A stretch of 64,000 nt of DNA from Ecdyonurus torrentis (GCA_949318235.1 OX439134.1:17789680-17853679); one strand, 5' to 3'. Shown: positions 40,594 through 50,173, counted from the first letter of the stretch. Notes: generated by a model from the letters alone, not told the origin. A program made the numbers and translations.

Positions 40594-43500
40594 AGAAAAA
40601 AAAAAGTGTTTTTCCCCAAGCTTGGTTTTTCCCCATAATCATAATGTTAATTTAGGGGGCCCTTAGCTTTCCCTGCGTCTCCCCGCGCGCTAAACCGATA
40701 ACCTCCATTGAGAACAATATCCTCGAGAACAATCCAAGTACAATGTTATTTTTTTTACTCCGCCTTCGCAACTTTTTTTGAAGCAAAATCACCACGCTAT
40801 TTTTAAACATCATTTTTAACCCTCACTCTATCATTATAAAATACATTATTTGATAAACTTTATTATTATTTTTTTGTCATTACAACTATATAAAACTTAA
40901 AGGCATAACAAAATAATAATATAATTTATTTTTAATTATCTACCTGCAGCCTACAACAAATATTTTATAATTGATTTCACCTGATGGCAATTGTGAATGA
41001 CATTTACTATAGTGCCATAAGTGTATAGTACACATAGAAGTATAGTTCTTGTAGTTCTTAAAGAAGAAAAAACTTTGTGTTTTACTCCTCTGCAATATTT
41101 TATATCCAATAATGTTGTTTAAACTTTAAACATAAAATATTAAACACATCATGTACACTTAAAAAACGAAAGTTTACAGAGTTACTATGATTTTACGTCA
41201 AAGAATACACTTATGGCTAGATATTAAAATAAAATAGGCTTAATACACCCAAAAAAAATAAAAGGTGTACCACTTCAGTTACGAATCCTAACTTATTTAG
41301 ATAAACACTTTTGAGTTATTATGAGCACCTAAAAATAATGCATTTTAGCAACTTATTAACGATATAGCTATTTTGAGTTGTTTTCAGTTATTTTCGGCTA
41401 TTTTAACTTAAAATAGCTATTGTTAATAATTTGCTAAAAGGCATTATTTTAGCTGCTCATAATTTAACTCATAAGTGTTTATCTCAAATAAGTTAGGGTT
41501 CGTAAATGAAGTAATGCACCATTTTTTTGAGTGGCATCTAGAAATATTCAGAGGCTCTAAGTAATTGTTGATGCAAGTATGATGATTACCAGTGATATGG
41601 GTACTCTACCTAAAAAGTAATGTACTACCTATTTTAATAGTATATACCCATGCATTGTACGGAATTAATAAATTACCTAATTTATGCTACATTTAAGTCA
41701 TTATAGAATAAATTATTCTATATCAAAGCAATAAAATTAATTATGCTGTAGAATATAACATTTATGCTATATAGCATAAAATAACTCATTTTTGACAGTT
41801 TAAAAACACGTTACAATATTTTTTGAGAGCATTGATATGTTATTAATAGGTTGAATTAGTATCTCAAGTATGTGAGAAAAATAAGAGTACAAAAAATTAG
41901 GCGATTTTCGAAAGGAAATAGCCAAAAACCAAGTTTGTCCTATCCAATGTTGTTCACTACTCCAGTATGGCCTCCAAGGGCAATAATTATGAAGTCATGC
42001 GGATACACCCTTTATAGTTGAGCTTTTAGAAATTTGGGTATAATTGCTTTAACTGAAAAAGTTTCAGATTTAAAGCAATTCAAAAAATGGTCCAAAATTA
42101 AACCCTGGTCTAAAAGTTACACCACGCTACGGAAATTGTCTAAATAAACTCTTTAGTAACTTTTTCCGTGTAGTACTTTATTTTCTCAGTGTAAAAAGGT
42201 TGCAAACTTTTAAAATCAACCTCTTCCTTATATTAACGTAGGGTTTTTTATATAGTAAATCTAAAACTATTCTACTGCATTAAACTAACATGCAGTTCAT
42301 ATTTAGTGCTTTATCTTGAAAAAAAAAATATAAAGGCTTAACTTTTTAAAATTAAATTATTATATTTTTTTTATGAAGAAGCTTTTTAAACGATAATTCT
42401 ATTATAATATAAAGTTTAACTATATAGAAAGCTTCTTTAATATAATGCATTGCGATTTTTTAATAAATACACGGTAAAGTTAAAAATCTAATCAATCGCA
42501 AAGGATAATATTACCGAACTGGTATGGCTTGAATGGTGAAGGCAGCTGACTCGTGACTCTGTACTCCTCACCGAGTGCAGGTTCGAGCCACTGCTGGGTG
42601 CGTACGTCAAGTGTGAGAGCAAAACGCGTTGCACGATGCGCGTTTACATGCATTTTATGACGACGCACAGTATTTGTGGAGGTGCATGATTGATATGATT
42701 GAACCGTCAAGCCTGCCTATATGCGTTTCCATGGTTTCTCTATAGGCTGTCGTGGTGAATGTAGGGTTGTGTATAGGCCTTCATTGTACACGTCAATAAG
42801 ACAATGTCTTGATGAGACTATGGGCAAAGGTGTAGCATGAGAACACAATATGAGGGCATAATTATTTATGCTGTTCCAAAGTAGCAACATTTATGCTAAA
42901 TAATGACATAAATGCAGCATAAATTACTTAATTTCATCACCAACTATCGCACTGACCAGCCTGCCTAGACGTTTCCACGGTTTCTATAGTCTGTCATGGT
43001 GAATGCCGGACTGTGTACTTAAGCCGTGGCTGGCCCGTGTGTGCTTTTCCATTAATTGGAAAATCCTTACCTGTCAATAAGACAATGTCTTGATTGGGAC
43101 TGGGTTGGGTGTAGCACGATAACACAATAAGGGCAAGCAAAAAATAATAATAAAACAAAAAAAAAAAAAATCTAAGCTTGGTTAATGTTTTACTATTTAG
43201 AAATTTTTAAAAATAAAAATCCAACACTAAAAGAAATACGTCCCACACACACACAAAGATTCCACATATAGTACGAAATAAATTAAAAACGAAAAGGTTA
43301 CATATATAGTGACAAATTACTGACTGTGTAACATTAACACTGTGAGTTATATATATATATAACAAAACAAAAATTACTTGACATTTTCGCCTTAAGGTTA
43401 TTAACATGTAACATAATGTTTATAATAATAATACAAATGAAGCAGGTAAACAATAACACATCATACCTGTATGTACTTGATTAACTCGAAATAAACACGC

Positions 43501-45426
43501 GAATCTTTTGTTTTCAACTGTGTTTTGTGTATGTTGTGAACTTTTTGAATGACAATATAACAAACATGCTGACTATATATGAATTAAAAATAGATCATTG
43601 TATAATTATGACAGTGTATACTGAATACATGGAAAAGTTAAGATAATTATACACACACTATACGGTGTATATATATAATGCATATCAAGGGAGAAAATGT
43701 TTAAGGCTAAAAAAAAAAAATTATAAATAAATATATAAATATATAAATATATAAATAAATATATAAAAATAAAAGCTTTGTACCCAAGAGTGTGATAGTA
43801 TTCTTTCACATTTTAAATTTCGCGTGTACTTCTCCCCAACTGGATGGCCTGCTAGATTTCTGAAAGGGCAAGATTCAGACTTTACCGTTTAAGCATGCCA
43901 TTTTCTAGTATAATTACCATAGGTAACTAATTAGGCAAAATCTGAAAGATCCCTGAACTCTATTCTCAAAATAAAATCTACTACAATCGGGAAGAATAAA
44001 TATGGTAATATCATATTACGTACTAATACTAATTATGAAGTATTAATTAATTTAATTAGTAATTAAAGTATTAAATGCTTTAATATGCTACATTGAATAA
44101 TTAATACAGTATACTTTTCAACACAAATGTTGCTATTTTGTAATACCATTATATCAGTATTTATGGCAATCGGTTTTTGCGGGATTACTAAAACGTTGCA
44201 AAGGAAAGAAAAATATCACATTTGGAACAATTATACATTATGAATATGATATCGTCAAAAATGTGAAAAGGGGGGGGGGGGGTAGATTGCTAGATTGTAA
44301 ATTATGATTTATTATTATTATTTTTTTTTTTAGTTTTAGTCCCATAAGAGCCCATGTTAATTTCAAAAATAATTTTTTATCTTTTTATCTGATGGCCGGC
44401 ACGTGTTCTGAAAATTTTATCATAGGTAGCTGTTACTATAAATTTTAAAATGGCATCATAAAGTTTGGAAATCTCATTTTTAGATTTTGAAATACAAGTT
44501 ATCTAAATACAACACTTAAAGTCATAGTCCACATAAAACAACATGTGCTTTTTAACGAATAAACATGAAATGGAATCTTCCAAACTGATGACAATTTTTA
44601 CCAGAATGTTAATGTAGCCCCACGAGAGAGCGTGAAAAAACTGTGAAGTATGCTATTTGCGTGAATATTCATGTTTATGACGTCAGAAACATGCAAAAAT
44701 TAGTATGAAAATGTTGTGTGCGGGTTGCATAAATTGGATTTTCTAATCACTGCTACGGGGCTACAGTTGGGTTTTGAGACAAACTAATGGTATTTATGTA
44801 AATCCCATCAAGTGTTTTGTGATATACATGCTTATGTTTTTCTCTGGTCTATTCCTTTAACTATTATGCTATGTCGTTTAATTGCTATACAATATAGCAT
44901 AAATTATATTGTTGCTGCATTGAGCTGCGTACGTGCGGTTGGTAAATTAAAACTATATCATGGATAATTCTATAACAATTTCTATAAAGAATAAACTTTA
45001 AAAGTTGAAATTACAATGAAAAAGTTTATATAAAAAATGAGCTTGAGTAATAATTGTTCGTTTCATTTATTATTAAAGGTGTACGTAATTAAAAAAATTA
45101 CTTGCGATAGAATTATCAATATTTTTTTTAGACTTTTAATAATATTATCTTTCAATTTGTAGTTCACATTTTTTTTGGCTGATATAGTAATTAATTTTTT
45201 GCGTAAAATTAACTTGAATTTAAACTCGTAATTTGTGAATTTAAGTACAGTGAGTACAGTGAGTAATTAATTTTTTTAATAAAATTTTTATTTCTACGAA
45301 CTTTAGTATTTTCTAGAGACTTTTCTTCTTATAATTATTATTTATTTATGAGTTAATAATGTCTAAATATGATTTTTGAAAATCAGCAAAAACGGAAAAT
45401 ATCTTAAGTAAATTAACTTTTTTTTT

Positions 45427-45457
<31 letters not shown>

Positions 45458-48400
45458 CGAAACGAAAAAAGCAAGGTTTAAGCCTGACAGCACATTTATG
45501 GCCCACTCTAACACTTAACCCTACAAATAATACAGTACTAGCCCTGAAAACTAATGTTTAAAAAGTAATTACATACGAAATGCTTTGATTGTACGTCAAA
45601 TCACGAGTGTGTTTTCACTAAATATTCAATCTTGTAGAGGCTAGTGTCGATGTAAGTATGTTGAGTACAAAAGATACATGGGTTCTCCGTAAACATTAGA
45701 GTATACTCTCTACCATACATTTCACTAGTACACTCTGACCAACGAACTAAATTGCAGGTACAAAAATTTAGTTTTAACATGCCATGGTTGCAAAACAAAG
45801 AGAGGCAATACATCTTCCTCTTTTTTTCTTGGTTTGCAAAATTTGTATATCATGATAAATTTTAATAATGGCACGTTTTCAAATTTTAATCATAATAATA
45901 AGTTTCTGCAAGAATTTAGTCTTTAATTTTTATATTTTTCTAATTATTATAAGTACCTATTTATCTAATTTTTATGTATTGGTGTCTAGTGACACCGCGC
46001 GAAACTATACTTTTTGAATGTGACAGGTATCAAAGGTTAACTTATTGTTAAAAACCATGGCTCGCAAACAAAAAGGGTACTACCTGCTTGAGTGAGATGA
46101 TATACACCTAATTATACATTATATTTTGTCTAGCCTCCTCTACTCTATTCCTTTTTCAGGGTATTGCCAATCAAAATGACAGATATTTTAGTTCGTTGGT
46201 TAGTCCATAGACAGTACCCATGCACTATTGGTAGTGAGTAAATATTTTAGATGCTTAATATCTAGTATCGAATTTTGGGTAATTTTTAATTGTAGGTACT
46301 CTATGCATTATAATTTGATGTATGCACATGAATATTTAGAGACAATATATATTATAGTGAGTATCAGTTTTAAACTACTAACCTCTCTACTACTTCGTAT
46401 TCTCAATTGTCAGTGTAAAAAATCAGCCCCAGTTGATTTTTTTTAATGATTAGCCGGATCATTACTGTCCGGGAAGAAAAGTTGAACTATACCTTAAAGC
46501 CATAAACCACATAAAACAACATTTTTTTTTTTAAATTAATAAATACAAAATGGGATCTTCAAAACTAATGACAATTTTTACCAGAATGTTAATGTAGCCG
46601 CACGAGAGAGCGTAAAAAACCTGTAAAGTATGCAATTGAAGTGACTATTCATGTTTATGACGTTAGAAACATGCAAAAATTAGTAAAAAAAATTGTGCGG
46701 GCTGCATAAATTGAATGTAAGTTCCATCAAGTGTTTTGTGATATAAAAGCTTATGTTTTCTTTTGGTATATTCCTTTAAAACCCAATGAATACAAAAATG
46801 TTTGCTCTTAATTAATCAATCAATTTTTATGTTCCAGGTTCATGCCTCAGTTATGGACACTCATGTTGGGGAGGTGAGTAATTAGCTCAATTAATCAACC
46901 TAATTGTAAACAAAACACGTCCATATAATATTTACAATATTTTTAAAAATTTGTAAACAGTTTTCTACGTGCAAATTTAATTTAATTATTATAATAATAT
47001 TTAAATTATATATAATGAGTTTATTTAAAATTTTGATTTAATTATAATTTTTAAATATTTTAATATAATAATAATTTTAAATGAGTTTTAATGTTTTATG
47101 TTAAATTTGCATGGACGTATTAATTTCCCAATTTTTTTATTATTTTTTATCATTATTTAAAGTTCTGTAATGCTCAATATAATTAATATTTTGTGACTCA
47201 ATTACTTTTTTTCTGTTATTTAGTATTTTACATAATAAATTGTATTTAAAACGTAAAATTAGATTTTCATTTTTATTATTATTATTGGCATAGAACACTT
47301 TGAACAAAAAACATGTATAGTATCCTAGCATACCTAAATATCAACGTTGATTTGGTCTGAGTCATTGATTTCTAATTTATTTTACATTCATAAACATGCA
47401 TCTGACATTTTGTAAATGTAAAATAAATTAGAAATCAATGACTCCGGTCAAATTAACGTTGATATTTAGGTATGTTAGGATATACTAGACATGTTTTTTG
47501 TTCAATGTGTTCTATGCCTTTAATATTTAGAGAAAGCAACATAAAATAACGATTTGGAAATTAATCGTGTGGGAAATGTTTAGGATCCCCTTCATTTCGA
47601 CCCTTTAGCATTTCGGTACCATGTTTTAGCGTTAGTTGTTTGAGAAAAGTACTGCAACGAGGTCAGGAGTATTTTTATAAATGAATAATAATATATTAGA
47701 CAAACTTTAAATTTTAAAGTTTTTTTTTTTTGTTTTTTTTTTATGTTTTTTTTTAATAATCATAATTATCCATAATATTTCTAATCTAATAATGAATTAT
47801 TAATAATGATTAATTAGTGATTAATAATATAACCACCATCATAATCACCCATATATTTAACAAATGAAGAGAAGTTAATTTTAAGTTTCTTAAAAACAAT
47901 AAAAACTAAAGACAGTTTAAAAATATGAATAATTTGAATTTTTTTTTTTTAATTTTATTTTGCTAAAAAAAGTTAGTATTACGTGCTCAAATTCAAACAC
48001 ATTTATTCACAATTTTCACTATATAGCAAAATATTTATTGTACAGCATAATTGTAAGTAATTCCAATTTAGCAACCATTTACGCTATTGGTGACACAGTA
48101 ACTATTTTCTACATCATAATTTTCGTAAGTTATTTTCACTATATGAAAATTTACACAAAATTTGTGACTCCAGTAAAATTCAGCCTAATAGAACGTAACT
48201 GAAGTATATAAAGATGCTGTGTGCTGGACCAATATTAAGATGAGATTAAATTGCTCTCTTTCTCCCTCGCGTACATTGACTTGATTGATAACTGAGACAA
48301 TATCAACGTCGTGTCAACAATGACATTATTAAATATCACCATTATAGAGCCGTCTTTACATCATCCAATTTTTTCCTCAGAAATATGAACATAGACAAAT

Positions 48401-50140
48401 ATAAATACGTAATAATAATACTAGCTCATTTTCAGCACAATTTGTTTAATATACAACATAATCTATGCTATACTGCATAATAATTATGTTACCAAGCATA
48501 AATATTATGTTGTACAGCATAATTATTTATGTTGTTCTAATTTACCATATATGCTATACAATGACATAAATACAGCATAAATAACGTAATTCATTCTTTC
48601 CGTGAAGTCGTTTGGTTTACTTTAACTTTGCAGACATTTTTGACCTCGTTTCTTTGACTTGGGCTCGTTCACGTTCTAGTTTCTTTTTGAGTTTTGCTTT
48701 TTTTGGTGATTTGTAATTTTACGTGTTTTAAAGATTCTGAAGCGATCAACACAAAAGTTTTAATTTTTTTTTATTTAATATTGTAAGCCCTATACCACGT
48801 CAAAACTAACATAAAACTAATGGTGACCCTTGCCAGTGATTAGTTACAGACCCTTGCCAATAACAAGTCCTGGTTATCTGTAATTGCCTAATACTACAAA
48901 AAGTACCATTAGGACAGTTATTTTGATTATTTATACACACTCTTAACTTATATATTTTTTTTGTTTGTTTTGTCAATTTTTGTTTGATTTTGCCATTAAA
49001 TTACACGACCTGTATTAAAGTGCATCAATTACAATAATATACTAATGTATGTTCATAGCTCACGGCAAGCGCAGTGAGATGGCACCCGGTGCTCCAGTTG
49101 ACGTTGACATGAGCCAAGATGCTGAAAGTTGGGACACTGATTCAAATAACGACGAACCTGCTTGGCAAAAACTGAGACGTTTCGTGACACATCGAGCCCA
49201 CCATGCTCCTCCAGTTGCTCCACCGAGACATGTTGCCAATAATGAGGAGCAAGATGACGAGCAACCTCCTCCTCGCTGGCTCTATCAACTTATGGTGAGA
49301 AAATAGAGGTATTACAATAGGGCTATTATTTATTAATGATAGGGATATTACTACATGGAAAATAATTACTACATACCTATGGCAGGTACGGTACATGAAC
49401 CTGTATTTTGCAATAGGTACACTTGAATTTGGAACAGGTACAATAGATTTGGAACTACAATACCACTTAATTTAAGTGAGTCACACCTTTATTGTTGGAC
49501 AGTTCACCTGCATTAGGTATTATTGTAGAATAATAATACCTGTGTTCTTTAGGTTATATGTCTACCCTATTACTTTGTTAGTATTAATTTTTTTTTGCGT
49601 GTATTAAGCTATAGTAATTAATGATATTTATGTAAGAAATAGAGGTTAATTATACGTAATAAGGAAGAGATGTTACTAATTACGTGTGAATCAGACTCGG
49701 GGGGGGGGGGGGGGGGGGTGGCTAGGCTGAACCAGAAATCACTAACAAAAATCCCTGATTTTTTTTTTTTTTTTTTTTTTTTTTGAGAAAACTATACTGC
49801 GCCGATTTTGAAAAACTTAAAATGAAAGATGCTATATGCGTGGTTTAAGCCAATATAATATATTAATTTTATAATTTCCATCGCCGATGATTATGTATAA
49901 TAATACAGGCATTTTTCACAGAAAAAAAAATCAAATTATGGAATTATATGGTACAAATTATGCAATGTACTGCATACACATAGAACTATAGATACATAAA
50001 AAAAATCATATGTTTATGAGCTTCTATACGACAAAATATTTTGTTATTTTATTATACTATTGTGCATTACTTTACTTTGTTTTAAATGAATATTTTCTTG
50101 TATGTTTCAGAGACAAGCTGCTGCTATGAAATTGGACTGA
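23890..50140 (+). CDS. CCHa1: CCHamide-1 neuropeptide precursor (four coding exons)
   Basis: Join of 23890-23989, 46838-46873, 49059-49294 and 50111-50140 gives 402 nt, a 133-residue precursor plus stop. All introns are GT-AG and the reading frame closes across every junction. Residues 1-33 form a signal peptide: a short polar head, then a hydrophobic core (WLLLFCLVSSLLA, about 17-29) and small residues before the expected cut. The mature peptide is residues 35-47, SCLSYGHSCWGAH, with Cys36 and Cys43 forming the family disulphide. Gly48 is the amide donor and Lys49-Arg50 the convertase site. The rest (51-133) is an acidic, Pro/His-rich spacer with another dibasic pair at 85-86. Known of the family: CCHamide-1 is a secreted gut/brain peptide that acts on a bombesin-receptor-like GPCR. 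Met8 is a possible alternative start that still leaves the hydrophobic core. The mature-peptide match makes the identity near certain; UTR ends are inferred. Confidence 0.95.
23990..27712 (+). other. CCHa1: CCHa1 intron 1, first part
   Basis: Simple AT-rich intron DNA. A T-run lies at 24450-24484, and a G16 run followed by a T-run of more than 25 at 26647-26690. No alternative exon is recognised. Confidence 0.6.
27713..27930. repeat. (TTTA)n tetranucleotide array, impure
   Basis: More than 50 TTTA units, perfect to about 27790, then with TTCA, TTAA and TTCG substitutions. Just upstream, at about 27640-27700, is a fragment of small element I (GTGCGTGTTTTTCTCATAAA). Long open frames here are artefacts. 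Confidence 0.93.
28983..29060. repeat. (AT)n dinucleotide array
   Basis: About 28 perfect AT units followed by a TATATAATATAT palindrome. The rest of 27931-29550 is AT-rich, with an impure pyrimidine tract at about 28720-28762 and (GA)n at about 29262-29292. Confidence 0.93.
29553..29712. mobile_element. Palindromic element with CGCTTCCGTTTC arms
   Basis: The left arm reads AACTGTTTTCAGGCTGACTA and on to CCGCTTCCGTTTC. The right arm, from GAAACGGAAGCGG to CGGCCTCAAAACTGTTGTGT, is its reverse complement with a few changes. The loop (about 29614-29638) contains GCATGCGC. A single copy in this window. Confidence 0.72.
29777..29905. mobile_element. Small palindromic element M, copy 2
   Basis: Shares GACCGCTTGCAATGAATGAA, ATTCTTAATGCATTTCTTAT and CATTGCAAGTGATCCATTA with the copy at 22131-22258. 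Confidence 0.7.
30376..30530. repeat. Dispersed repeat E, copy 2
   Basis: Matches 3703-3862 from ACACTCTGGCCAAAACAAGG through CCAATCAGAGAGCGTGTTA, TCACAGTTGACTTTACATAG and TTTTGGGAGAA. Contains a CCAATCAG word. The element type is unclear. Confidence 0.75.
31044..31430. mobile_element. Two family A MITE copies in tandem
   Basis: The first (about 31044-31272) runs from TACACGTAAAAAATAAATTA to ATTACGTATTTATTTATGTA. The second (about 31275-31430) lacks its right end. Both are rich in GCATAAAT words. Confidence 0.72.
31511..31680. repeat. (TG)n microsatellite with two TC interruptions
   Basis: 170 bp of TG dinucleotides broken by single TC units at about 31595 and 31609. Alternating purine-pyrimidine sequence of this length can adopt Z-DNA. 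Lies in CCHa1 intron 1. Confidence 0.97.
31681..34953 (+). other. CCHa1: CCHa1 intron 1, middle part
   Basis: Holds (GA)n at about 32097-32120 and 32153-32205, a C21-like run at 32880-32901, a short (GA)n at 33056-33080, a mixed (TC)(TA)(CA) tract at about 34063-34135 and a T-run at 34321-34357. Element K copy 2 is listed separately. No exon is seen. Confidence 0.55.
33730..33950. mobile_element. CRE-bearing palindromic element K, copy 2
   Basis: Contains TGACGTCA at 33764-33771 and 33880-33887, plus a mutated outer site (GTGACTTCATAACCGTTA). The framework AACGGTTATGACGTCACTAA, then TAACGCTTGTGACGTCATTT, parallels the copy at 50758-51022. Confidence 0.7.
34954..35234. mobile_element. Family D foldback MITE, copy 2
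   Basis: Ends CACTCTAAAAAATAGTGCAT and GCACCAGTTTTTAGAGTG; the best-matched ends of the three copies. The full-length palindrome surrounds a short AT-rich centre. Confidence 0.85.
35235..37435 (+). other. CCHa1: CCHa1 intron 1: AT-rich, truncated family C copy
   Basis: A truncated, inverted family C element covers about 36146-36310 (TTAAAGGAATAAACCAGAGA to ATGCAACCCGTACAACATTT). A T-run lies at 36072-36100 and TGACGTCA at about 37157. Short open frames here have no recognisable content. Confidence 0.6.
37436..37753. mobile_element. Family B MITE, copy 4 (inverted)
   Basis: Reads TATAGGGTGTATGCATTCAT at the left end and GACGTCATCCGCATACACCC at the right end, the reverse of the copy at 2416. 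Full length. Confidence 0.85.
39132..39593. mobile_element. Large foldback element H, about 460 bp
   Basis: The left arm starts TTGCAAAAGTAGGTTTAGTG and the right arm ends CACTCAACCTACTTTTGCAA. Arms of roughly 200 bp also match through CAAACTCACAGCC, ACAATACTAACAAA, TGCTTTCTTATGGGGGAATG and GCTTACTGAGCCTC. The central spacer is about 45 bp (39342-39386). A single diverged arm recurs at about 53352-53480. A transcript would form a long, nearly perfect double-stranded RNA. Confidence 0.85.
39837..40144. mobile_element. Family B MITE, copy 5 (inverted)
   Basis: Starts TATAGGGTCTATGCATTCAT, ends GACGTCATCCGCATACACCCTA. A degenerate family A copy (about 40150-40380) follows immediately. Confidence 0.85.
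40145..41244 (+). other. CCHa1: CCHa1 intron 1: family A copy and A-rich tract
   Basis: A degenerate family A element lies at about 40150-40380, then an interrupted A-tract at 40559-40607. About 40640-40735 is somewhat GC-rich (TTTCCCTGCGTCTCCCCGCG) but shows no open frame with splice signals. Confidence 0.5.
41245..41534. mobile_element. Family D foldback MITE, copy 3
   Basis: Same palindromic framework as 1946-2249 and 34954-35234 (CAGTTACGAATCCTAACTTATT on the left side, GTAATGCACCATTTTTTTGAG on the right); the left end is eroded. Confidence 0.8.
41658..42016. mobile_element. Truncated family A copy fused to truncated family B copy
   Basis: Family A sequence (41658-41780) stops at ATAGCATAAA and runs without a gap into family B at ATAACTCATTTTTGACAGTT, which continues to ATGCGGATACACCCTTTATAG. 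The other half of each element is missing, so a deletion probably joined them. Confidence 0.75.
42512..42860 (+). mobile_element. tRNA-headed SINE
   Basis: The 5' part resembles a tRNA of the Leu/Ser type: an A-box-like TGGCTTGAATGG at 42525-42536, TGACTCGTGACTC in the anticodon-arm region, and a perfect B box GGTTCGAGCC at 42580-42589, the two internal RNA polymerase III promoter elements. A GC-rich body follows (CGTTTCCATGGTTTCTCTAT) and a tail segment GTCAATAAGACAATGTCTTG. The region is far more GC-rich than its surroundings. The tRNA part would not fold properly as a working tRNA, so I call a retroposon. Open frames on either strand are by-products. Confidence 0.75.
42945..43135 (+). repeat. 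Second copy of the SINE body and tail
   Basis: Repeats the 3' half of the preceding SINE (CAGCCTGCCTAGACGTTTCC, GTGAATGCCGGACTGTGTAC, GTCAATAAGACAATGTCTTG, TAGCACGATAACACAATAAG) without the tRNA head. A family A fragment (about 42855-42940) lies between the two. Confidence 0.75.
43136..44515 (+). other. CCHa1: CCHa1 intron 1: plain AT-rich sequence
   Basis: Short AT repeats (ATATATAT, ATAAATATATAAAT) and a G11-like run at about 44271-44282. No repeat family or exon is recognised. Confidence 0.5.
44516..44860. mobile_element. Family C MITE, copy 7
   Basis: Full length with TTAA at both ends (TTAAAGTCATAGTCCACATA to GGTCTATTCCTTTAA). A family A fragment (about 44867-44940) follows. TGACGTCA lies at about 44677. 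Confidence 0.87.
44861..46493 (+). other. CCHa1: CCHa1 intron 1, last part, with inverted repeat J
   Basis: The A-run at about 45431-45456 is followed by the AGGTTTAAGCCTGACAGC segment shared with about 2885. Repeat J lies inverted at about 45575-45755, and related pieces are at about 46195-46400 on the other strand. No exon is seen. Confidence 0.55.
46494..46779. mobile_element. Family C MITE, copy 8, next to CCHa1 exon 2
   Basis: TTAA at both ends, but shortened: about 50 bp around TGATCACTGCTACGGGGCTA is deleted, which accounts for its 286-bp length. Its right end lies 58 bp before the exon 2 start, so it abuts the branch-point region of that intron. Confidence 0.87.
46838..46873 (+). CDS. 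CCHa1: CCHa1 exon 2: 36-nt microexon with the cyclic peptide core
   Basis: It follows the acceptor TTCCAG and ends at the donor G|GTGAGTA (GT at 46874-46875). The first two bases complete the Gly codon opened in exon 1. Eleven codons then encode SCLSYGHSCWG, and the last base opens the Ala codon finished in exon 3. Both ring cysteines lie in this exon. Because it enters in phase 1 and leaves in phase 1, skipping it would keep the frame but remove the whole hormone core. A family C transposon copy ends 58 bp upstream of it. Confidence 0.95.
47287..47518. mobile_element. Foldback element G, copy 2
   Basis: Arms of about 105 bp: the left starts GGCATAGAACACTTTGAACA and the right ends TGTTCAATGTGTTCTATGCC. 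They share AATCAACGTTGAT and GAGTCATTGATTTCTAATTTA with the element at 16979-17208 but carry different outer ends, so the inner element may have been captured inside another. Confidence 0.85.
48389..48605. mobile_element. Family A MITE, near complete
   Basis: ACAAATATAAATACGTAATA at the left side, AACGTAATTCATTCTTTCCGTG at the right. The interior has TATGCTATACTGCATAATAA and TAAATATTATGTTGTACAGC as in the copy at 51729. Confidence 0.82.
49059..49294 (+). CDS. CCHa1: CCHa1 exon 3: peptide C-terminus, processing site and spacer
   Basis: The acceptor is GTTCATAG, with a TACTAAT branch-like motif at 49040-49046. The first two bases finish the Ala codon, followed by HGKRS, which completes the mature peptide with its amidation Gly and KR cleavage site. 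The remaining 73 residues are acidic and Pro-rich, with the dibasic KLRRF in the middle, ending RWLYQLM at a phase-0 donor (ATG|GTGAGA, GT at 49295). Reading through the donor gives only three more codons and a stop, so retaining intron 3 would give a slightly shorter precursor with an intact hormone. Confidence 0.93.
49295..50110 (+). other. CCHa1: CCHa1 intron 3 (816 bp)
   Basis: Short AT-rich intron with a G-run at 49699-49719 and a T-run at about 49759-49784. Donor GTGAGA, acceptor TATGTTTCAG. Confidence 0.8.
50111..50140 (+). CDS. CCHa1: CCHa1 exon 4: last nine codons and stop
   Basis: The acceptor TATGTTTCAG is followed by ten codons reading RQAAAMKLD and TGA. The intron before it is in phase 0, as is the matching intron in CCHa2, where the terminal exon also encodes a short tail ending in Asp. 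Its small size makes it easy to miss, but frame, acceptor quality and the downstream poly(A) signal agree. Confidence 0.85.
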   Translation, partial: RQAAAMKLD

Positions 50141-50173
50141 ACAATCTGGGCCTCGACTTAACAAAAAAAAAAA

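Larger units (their letters stand above)
46874..49058 (+). other. CCHa1: CCHa1 intron 2 (2.2 kb)
   Basis: Contains foldback G copy 2 (47287-47518) and a near-complete family A element (48389-48605). The rest is AT-rich. Donor GTGAGTA, acceptor TTCATAG. Confidence 0.75.

Noticed and set aside
42525..42595. Functional tRNA gene
   Set aside because: A and B boxes are present, but the acceptor stem cannot pair and the sequence continues into a SINE body.
42492..42710. 72-residue open frame on the minus strand
   Set aside because: It lies antisense to the SINE with tRNA-like promoter boxes; it has no known domain.
49049..49306. Single-exon reading of CCHa1 exon 3 starting MFIAHGKRS
   Set aside because: The start codon lies in intron 2 upstream of the acceptor, and this frame lacks a signal peptide and the hormone core.
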